A stretch of DNA of 64,000 nucleotides from Cryptomeria japonica (lineage: Eukaryota; Streptophyta; Pinopsida; Cupressales; Cupressaceae): positions 1 through 64,000 of the forward strand of contig NW_026728916.1 in the NCBI RefSeq assembly GCF_030272615.1, read 5' to 3'. This document shows positions 57,060 to 64,000 of this stretch, piece by piece. Each line of letters begins with the position of its first letter. Within the stretch, counting starts at the first letter, position 1. The translations under genes and the position numbers were made by a program. The notes under the pieces were generated by a model. That model was not told the origin of the DNA. It worked only from the letters and a program-made list of their open reading frames with translations, and ran no database searches.

Positions 57060-60000
57060 AATTGAATGGCTTAAGATGGATCACATTAATTGGGATCTCC
57101 AATAGTTCACCTTGCATGTTTTCTAGGGTGAAAGCATTAAATTCTTTGCACACAAAAAATATGGAGTGGACCTTCCCATAGGATATCAAACTTTGTGTTT
57201 TACCCTAGCTTAGCACCACATTCATTATATTTTAGGACACGATCTCCACAGTGAAAACCAGGGTCAGAACTCTTCTTGTTGAACCACTTTTTGATAATTT
57301 GTTGTCGATCTTGGAGAGATTCGAAAGCCTTTTCCTTTTTTTCTTGCAACTCTAAGAGTTACGCCAACCTTACCTCCGTGGGTTCATTCTCCTCTAGCTC
57401 TAGAGATTTAAGATGTGGCAAAGCTGGTATCCCTAGTGAGACTGGGAATTGTGCTTCTTTTCCATATACAAGCTCATATGGAGAAATTTTAAGCACCTAC
57501 TTGGGGGTCACTCAATCTTCCCAGAGTGCATTCTTCAAGTGATGGTGCCATTCTCTCTTATATTCAGCTTTGATCCTTTTAATGAGTTGAATCAAGGTTT
57601 TGTTAGTTGATTCAACTAGACCATTCCCTTGCGAGTAGTAGTTCGAGGAAGTCTTTAGATAAATGCCATGGCTAAAGATGAACTGGGTAACCCTAGAACC
57701 CGTGAATGCTCTAGCATTGTCTGATTTTATAGTCTTTGGTGGGCCAAATCTCATAACCAGCTCCTCCAGGAAACCCAACATCTCAGCTTCTATTGCAATC
57801 TTCAATGAAAGTGCCTATTTCCAATAGGTGAAATAAACTATTGCAATAAGAATCTATTTACAGTGGATGGAGGACAACTAGTTGATCATTCTTATGAAAT
57901 CCAACCCCCATAGAGAAAAAGGTTCATCTACTAATGCATGCTCAACTTACATAGATGCATTTTTACGTTTCCTAACGTAGAACTGGCATTCCTTGCATTT
58001 TCACATAAGAGAACATGCATCCTTGAATAGTGAAGGCCAGTAGTACAATCTGCATGGGCAATTTTAGTTACAATTGTCTGAGCTGAGAAGTGACCTCTCA
58101 TAGGGCCGTTATGGAAATCGTGCAGAATCCTCTCAACTTGCTTCTTGTCTACAAAGCGGAGTAAAACTCCTTCGAAGTTTGTCTTGAGTAAGACTTCTTC
58201 TAGCAACTGATAACCATTATTTTGGAGCCTATAGAATCTTCTCTTTTCATGAGGAAGGTCTACTAGGAATCTTCCGGTTCAGATGAAATCCTCCTGGTCA
58301 ATGATCTAGGTCATTTCCTCTAGTTTTGATTACATCAACATGGTCTCATCTTGAGCTCCTCCTGGAACCTCAGGTTCCTGAGCCATGTATTCACAAAGGG
58401 CCTTCCCTTGGATTACCTTGGTGGATATGATGTCAACGTCATACTCAAGAATCTTGGTAATTCAATTGGCTCTCTTATCTATCATTTCTCCTTCCATTAT
58501 GTATTTATAGACCATGTAGGGTGAACCACGCAAATAGTTGTCTTATTACAGACAATGAAATGCCTAAATTTATTCAAGCCTTTTACTATGGCGAGTGTTT
58601 GTTTTTAAACAAATTTGTACTTTACCTCATATGCTTTTAGCATTTTTGAATGAAAGGAAATTGGACGTTCCGCTGAACCTTCTATATCCCTCTGTTTTAG
58701 TACAATATTACTCACGTTACTGGTATAAACATACATTAGGAAATATTTGGACATATCTGGGTTAGACAAGACAAGGGTAGATGAGATGGCTTCTTTAATC
58801 TTTTTGAAAGCTTCTTTAGCTTCCAGAGTCCATTTGAAATGAAGGTCCTTTCTTAGCATAAGATTGATCAGTCTTACCATTCCAACAAAATCTGAAATGA
58901 ATCGACTAATGAAATTAATCTTCCCCAAAAAGGATTGGACACCCTTCTTGTCCATAGAAAAAGAAATCTCTTTGATGGGTTTCACATAGTCTAGGTCAAT
59001 CGACACTCCCTCTTTAGACACCGCATATCCTAGAAGCTTTACTTGAGGCAATCCAAAGTTACATTTCTTGGGGTTTAATTAGATACCAAACTCTATGCAT
59101 TTCTACAAAACTATCTCTAAATGATCAAAATGGTCTTCTTTATGTTTTGAAAACACTGTCAAGTCATCAATGTAAATAAGAATAATCTCTTTAATCATCT
59201 CCCAGAAGGTTATATACATGGCTCTTTGGAAAGTAGCACCAGCATTGGACAACCTGAATAACATCTTTTGATAAGAAAAAAATCCCCATTTGGTGGTGAA
59301 TGTGACTTTGTGTTGGTCTTCTAGCTTGACAAGGACTTGTTATATCCAAAAAACCATCAAGCATAGAAAACTTCTCAAACCCGGCTACTTTATGCAGGAT
59401 CTATTCTATAGGAGGCAAGCATAATGGTCATTCAAGGATGCTCTATTTAGACGCTAAAATTCCACATGGAGGCAAATGTCTCCATTATTTTTCCAAACCA
59501 GCACCATTTTACAAAACCAAGTACTATGCTTGATCGGATAAATGATCAAGGATTAAATTAGTTTTTGTAACTCTTGTGACATTAGGAAATTGATCTTGGG
59601 GTTCACAGGATGATGCTTCTATTGGACATACTTTACCCCTTCAGCTAGCTCAATGGTGTGTTGTATTACCTTGAGGTTGTATCCTTTGAGGTCATCGTAT
59701 GACCATACAATATCTCCTATGTATTCATCACAAAAATGGATCAACATCCTTATCATGTTGAGGGACATTTTTTCCTACCTTGAGATTCTCCCCATCTCAA
59801 ACATGAAGTTTTGTATAATCTCCCTTATATGTGATCAATTTCCTTTTGTCATTTTTTGCATCCTCGCAATCAAAAAGGTTTTCCAAAGTGATCAAACCCT
59901 GTGGGACTTTATTTGATTGTAGTTGGATAACTTGTTTTTCGTATGCCTTAGTGACCTTGGGTAGTAGTTGATCTTCAAATTCCTTGGATTGCTGAATGAA

Positions 60001-60345
60001 CATGGTTATATGTTCATCATTTTCAAAGAATTTCTAGTGTATATCATTGTCTAGGATATCTTGTCTAATGTCACCTGAACTAAGTGTTTATTTTCTAGTA
60101 ACTTAGAGGTCGGGTCAAATTGTGATCCTACTAAGGCCATACAATCAACACCTTCATTCATCTTTCACGAAATCCTCTGAATATTGAAAGTGTCAAAGCT
60201 TTCAATTATATCCCAAACCCGATAGTGGTATGAACGCATGTGAACATTCTTTGTAGCTAATATCTCCCAAACTTGTTGAACAACTAGCTCAGAATCTCCC
60301 AAAACTTTAAACTGCTTGACTCCAAGGCATCAGTTATTAAGTTTG
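57060..60345 (-). pseudogene. gypsy pol relic: RNase H-like, RT, RNase H, integrase
   Basis: RNase H-like: FKVLGDSELVVQQVWEIL, HYRVWDIIESFDTFNIQRI, ALVGSQFDPTSKL (the GDSELVV motif holds a catalytic Asp). Linker at 59797-60003 (NKVPQGLITLENLFDCEDA). RT: IVWSYDDLKGYN, NPKINFLMSQELQKLI, IYPIKHSTW, box YIDD at 59163-59174. RNase H connection: KINFISRFISDFVGMVRLIN. Integrase: HDFHNGPMRGHFSAQTIVTK zinc-binding region, FGPPKTIKSDNARAFTGS core with its Asp, QGNGLVESTNKTLIQLIKR with the Glu, then SPYELVYGKEAQFPVSLGIP and KKWFNKKSSDPGFHCGD. An RNase H in front of RT is an unusual order. Confidence 0.85.
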
Positions 60346-61326
60346 CAATAATTTCCCTGAATTTTCAATCATGTGATGAATCATAGTTACTTTCTCTCTC
60401 ATCGATGACATAAAATAAATTTTGAATGTATCTTCCCGATGTTAGATTACACGTAGATTCTTAAACCCTAGTTATATGATTTTGTATTCAATAATCCTTC
60501 CCCAAGGAATAAATATTTGTGTTTGTTGTTTATTTCTTTATATTTTATTTTTTTGTTTCCATTTAGTTTAGTTACCTCTCTTTATTTCTAATAAAAATAA
60601 ATACCTTTATTGGCCCTTTCAAACATAGAGGAAAATCATGAATCCAATAGTTATCTCTCCACTATTAAAGCATTTTTCACTATCTACTAGATCATTTAGG
60701 GTCATTTTCAATGTAAAATTATTGTGACAAATATGTTTACAGACAGGCATAAAGAATACTACTCTAGATCCAAATACCAAGAAGTTTAAGGCCACCCATA
60801 GTTTTGGGATGACAACTAAATCTCAAGAAATTTTATGAAAACCCTTGAAAATATAAGAATTATCTTGTAAAAGTCCTCGATGTAATTATTTATTTAATAA
60901 TAGGAATCTGTAAAAGCTCAATTTTATGAAGTAAAAGAAATTGTTTGACATAAATATCCTAGAATAAATATGAAATTTACTATCCAATGAAATGTCTTTA
61001 GTAATCCAATAAATAAGTTAGTCATTTTAAATAAATAGTTATAACTACATAAATTTGATAGAAAAAGATTCCCTATAACATTGATTCCTTTTCATTAAAT
61101 GGAAGAATTTATAACTACATGATAAATGTTAAAATATTATATAACATGGACCATTTACTATCCAAGTAGCCTATATGCAACTCCTAAGCCTTCTTTCAAT
61201 GAAAGACCTAGATAACACTAGTACTTGCATCTAGGTAAGATGCAATGCATAATGCCGATAGTAATTTATATGATTATAAATGTGAGATAAAGTTATACAA
61301 ATTCAAAACATGTCAACATTTTTTTG

Positions 61327-61608
61327 TCAAAGGTGTAATAAATTGATCCAAGGAGTCCTTGTGTTTCCTCCTACATTAGGTGTTGGTCCCTTCAAAATAA
61401 GTTGAGGAACTAATCTTGGTGAGCCTTGAATAATGCATGTAGAATTTTGGGTGGACAATTGTGTTGCATTCAACTCGGTCAACAATGTGAGCAACAATAA
61501 ATGTTTATGATGTTTGAATTTTCCACCATAAAGTTTTTTAGTCATGAAAACTAGCAATGACATTGATAGTCTACTAGAGCTTGCATCTAAATGAGGTGCA
61601 ATGGACAA
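61327..61608 (-). CDS. unrecognised ORF, duplicate of 5357-5659
   Basis: Aligned from MSLLVFMTKK to PWINLLHL with the other copy (9 differences in 78 residues). The N-terminal extension differs because an internal piece is missing here. No family recognised. Confidence 0.25.
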   Translation of the reverse strand: MSIAPHLDASSSRLSMSLLVFMTKKLYGGKFKHHKHLLLLTLLTELNATQLSTQNSTCIIQGSPRLVPQLILKGPTPNVGGNTRTPWINLLHL

Positions 61609-61787
61609 GTCAATAGTAATTTATTTATCTTTATAATTTTAATATAGAGTTTTTTCTTCATTAATTACTACTATTAAATAAAACCTTAAAACAACTAATA
61701 AGAAAAATATAAAGGATGCCATCATAAAAAAAAGGAAAACCATCTCGAGTTAGTCTAAATATGTGATTTGATAATTTGTCAGATTAT

Positions 61788-61894
<107 letters not shown>

Positions 61895-62379
61895 TTTGTT
61901 TTGTTTGTCTTGATATTCATAGATATTAATAATACTCATATTTCCTTTTTTGGATTATCAAACTTTTAAAATTAATGAACCCTAAATTAATTCTCACGTA
62001 TTATTCTAATATTGAAAAATAATAAAAACAGTTAATTCCTCAAGCATTTCAAAGAGGTTGAAAGAAAATATGTTTCTTGGTGAAATCGATGGTAGTGAAA
62101 GTTTTGGAATGAATTATATTTGTGGAATTCATTGAAGCCCTAGAGAAATTTCCTCTAAAATTTTAACAAAATATATTTGAATAGAATTGGCAGATACAAA
62201 ATTTGTAGCCATATCTCCTCAAGGTTAAACTTAAACAAATTAAAGAGGATTGGCAACCATGCAAGATAGACAAATTTCATCTACAAAATTAATAGTGCAA
62301 CAAATTCTAAGCAACTTAAAATGTAAAAACAGTATCAAAGAGGTAGAATCCGACCCTTGATTAAATTTTCACAAAAACA

Positions 62380-62540
62380 TTCAAATTCAACAACCATCCA
62401 TGGAACACACATAAAATCTTAAGAAATACTTAATATTAAATACAAATTACACACCTTCAAATTCAACAACAACCGTCCATGGAACACACATGAAATCTTA
62501 AGAAATACTTAATTAAATACAAATTATACACCTTCAAATT
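62380..62540. repeat. 79-bp tandem repeat, two copies and a truncated third
   Basis: Units start near 62380, 62456 and 62533; the third breaks after a few bases into sequence equivalent to 6937 of copy A. Confidence 0.8.
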
Positions 62541-62983
62541 ATACACATGAGACAATTTCCCGATGGGGAGTTCCTCCCTAGGGAATACTAACAGAAATGA
62601 AAATATATATTTGTAAACAAAAAAGACAACTTTCAGGTGGCAACTTCGTCACATATTATGAGAGCATTGGAAGGCAGTGGATGCCAATGTTGCTTATTCA
62701 CATTTATTGTAGGTCGTTCATTGATACTTGAGATAGTAAATGCACTTCTTGCAGAGTTTCTTGAATTTGCAGTCAATGGGAAGGATTGATGTGAGCGTGC
62801 AGCCAAAGACAAAATTCTTTCCGATGTTATTCTTTCTGGGAATATTCCAAATAGGATATACAAACACATACATCCATTTATGTGTATATGTGTACACATT
62901 CCAGCTACTAGCTTAAGACATCGATCATGCAGCTTTTATATCTTAGCGAATAAAACAATAGCAAATAAGACGAGACGAGAGGA

Positions 62984-63241
62984 ATGCAGAAGTTGTTGGC
63001 TTTGGCATCCTTGGGCATGTTGAGCGTCTGTGTTGATTTATTGTATGACTGGTTGGGCATATTTCTCCCGAAGCAAACTGAGGTAACTATAAAGCATACC
63101 TCAACTATGATGTGTTTCTTTGCAAAGTGCTTGCAAGATTTTTGGTTTGCCCTATCTGGTCACCTTCAAAAAGCTTGCATTTTTATTGTAAGTAGAGGGG
63201 TTCTGTTTGGCTTTCGGTTTACCAGATTTAAAGTCAGTTGA
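62984..63241 (+). CDS. unrecognised small ORF, duplicate of 7386-7643
   Basis: Same start MQKLLALASLGMLSVCVDLL and same gag|gtaact donor-like site after PKQTE. Seven differences in 85 residues, only one of them before the putative donor site. Confidence 0.3.
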   Translation: MQKLLALASLGMLSVCVDLLYDWLGIFLPKQTEVTIKHTSTMMCFFAKCLQDFWFALSGHLQKACIFIVSRGVLFGFRFTRFKVS

Positions 63242-63697
63242 GGCGGTGTATTTCAGGCCGCGTGTCTACTTGAACAACACGTCTGGGTTACACGATGCAG
63301 GCAGAATGACAAATGTAGACAATGGAGAATGACCTTTCCTTTCCCAACACTACACCAAAATTTCAATCACCGACGTAAACATGTACCACATAACACACAA
63401 TGCTGGGAAAATTATTTTAAGACGGTCGGTTCTGGCGTGAGACAATTTCCTGGTGAGGAGTTCTTCGTCAGGGTATAGCCCATCGGCTAAAAAAAACCGT
63501 ATAGCACTGAAACTATGTACAAGAATTATCGATTTGAGGCAATTCTAAATTAATCTCAATCTCAAGGAAAAGTGCTTCTAGAGGAAGATTAGGCTTCTAG
63601 AGGAAGAGCAACATAAATAATTTATCATAGATATTGAAAAGAGATGAAAAGAAATGGTTAGAGAATCACGTTGCACGATAGTTTAGAATAACTCTAT

Positions 63698-63703
63698 TTT
63701 ATT
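63698..63703 (-). terminator. candidate polyadenylation signal AATAAA
   Basis: Minus strand, 83 bp after the stop codon of the protease copy cut by the window edge; same context as 8077-8082. Confidence 0.5.
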
Positions 63704-63785
63704 GTGCAAACAAGAGGGAGAAGGATACTCTAAAAAGAAAAAGTTAGGTCGAAAACTTTATAATTACTCATGAATTTAATCTCTT

Positions 63786-64000
63786 TTATACTGTTAATGA
63801 GAAAGCTACAAAATAAAGCAGAAGCAGCGGTAACAAGATATGGCACCCTAATATAGGGACTGGAACTTTGGACTGTAGGTACGAGGGGTAAGAGGACATA
63901 TACAGAGACCTGCAGAGGGTGGGAGTAAAGGAGAGCCTCTGCTTAGCGTTGTCATACAGAATATGGTAATCTTGTTGCTGAAAACTTCCAAGGACGGTCG
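63786..64000 (-). CDS. nepenthesin-like aspartic protease, subtype 1, C-terminal part (cut by window edge)
   Basis: The last 71 codons are open and align with the 8165 gene: VLGSFQQQDYHILYDNA, QRLSFTPT, then LCRSLYM, QSKVPVPILG and the hydrophobic tail LLPLLLLYFVAFSLTV. Relative to that gene it has a 9-bp in-frame insertion (extra PSY before LQSK) and one notable change, Arg to Leu before Cys in TPTRC. Whether the whole gene is intact cannot be seen. Confidence 0.85.
   Translation of the reverse strand, partial: TVLGSFQQQDYHILYDNAKQRLSFTPTLCRSLYMSSYPSYLQSKVPVPILGCHILLPLLLLYFVAFSLTV

Larger units (their letters stand above)
50860..60395 (-). mobile_element. Ty3/gypsy-type retrotransposon, copy B (about 9.5 kb, decayed)
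   Basis: Minus strand. Reading leftward: RNase H-like (60003-60345), RT (about 59100-59790), RNase H (58605-59051), integrase zinc-binding and core (57512-58260), integrase C-terminal region (to about 57060), a gap of about 0.95 kb with a plus-strand open frame, then ORF3 from 56104 to about 51270. No gag or aspartic protease is found before the RNase H-like segment, and the right end abuts flank sequence that also occurs without the element at 35460, so the element is 5'-truncated. No LTR was recognised at the left end; 50870-51150 is a candidate region. Confidence 0.85.

Overview
The window reads as nuclear DNA of a seed plant: AT-rich, gene-poor, packed with layered and mostly decayed LTR retrotransposons and plant L1-type LINEs. 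The host genes that can be recognised are plant families: nepenthesin-type aspartic proteases, an ABCG/PDR transporter fragment and a ROP-GTPase-activating protein fragment. The age and mixture of the repeats fit a large genome such as a gymnosperm, but that is inference; no species call is made.

The organising theme is a cluster of intronless aspartic protease genes (family A1B). Two minus-strand copies look intact (8165-9601 and 46904-48370). A third is cut by the right edge (63786-64000). A plus-strand copy of a second subtype (12610-14040) is broken by one nonsense codon and has also lost the Gly of its second catalytic triad. A fifth copy (30385 to about 35165, plus strand) is shattered by two transposon insertions. 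A 3'-end relic lies at 35761-35925, and orphan subtype-2 promoters survive at 45130-45470 and 48780-48990. Matching upstream blocks indicate an ancestral head-to-head pair (subtype 1 leftward, subtype 2 rightward) sharing one intergenic promoter.

Layout: 1-4345 is Ty3/gypsy copy A (minus) with a deleted integrase. 4346-8164 is the 3' flank of the first protease. 8165-14040 is the divergent protease pair, with about 2.2 kb of decayed repeat between the two promoters. 17060-19214 holds fragments of an ABCG transporter and a RopGAP that still carry introns. 19716-28104 is an LTR retrotransposon encoding G-patch and zinc-knuckle motifs, itself split by a 6.06 kb LINE; both insertions have target-site duplications. 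29200-35165 is a decayed repeat followed by the nested protease pseudogene. 35930-41695 holds two copia relics, and 41700-44700 LINE relics. 46904-48990 is the second protease and its upstream region. 49100-50310 is a LINE ORF1 relic. 50860-60395 is Ty3/gypsy copy B with a very long third ORF. 60396-64000 repeats the flank-plus-protease arrangement of 4346-9600.

Positions 1 to about 8380 and 53775-64000 are two copies of the same long unit (gypsy element, flank, protease 3' end). They differ by a deletion of about 2.2 kb in copy A, by tandem-repeat copy number and by expansion of an AT microsatellite. Only two genes look functional: the proteases at 8165-9601 and 46904-48370. Both have a signal peptide, both catalytic Asp triads and a hydrophobic C-terminal tail suggesting secretion, possibly with GPI anchoring. 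I did not find an intact transposon.
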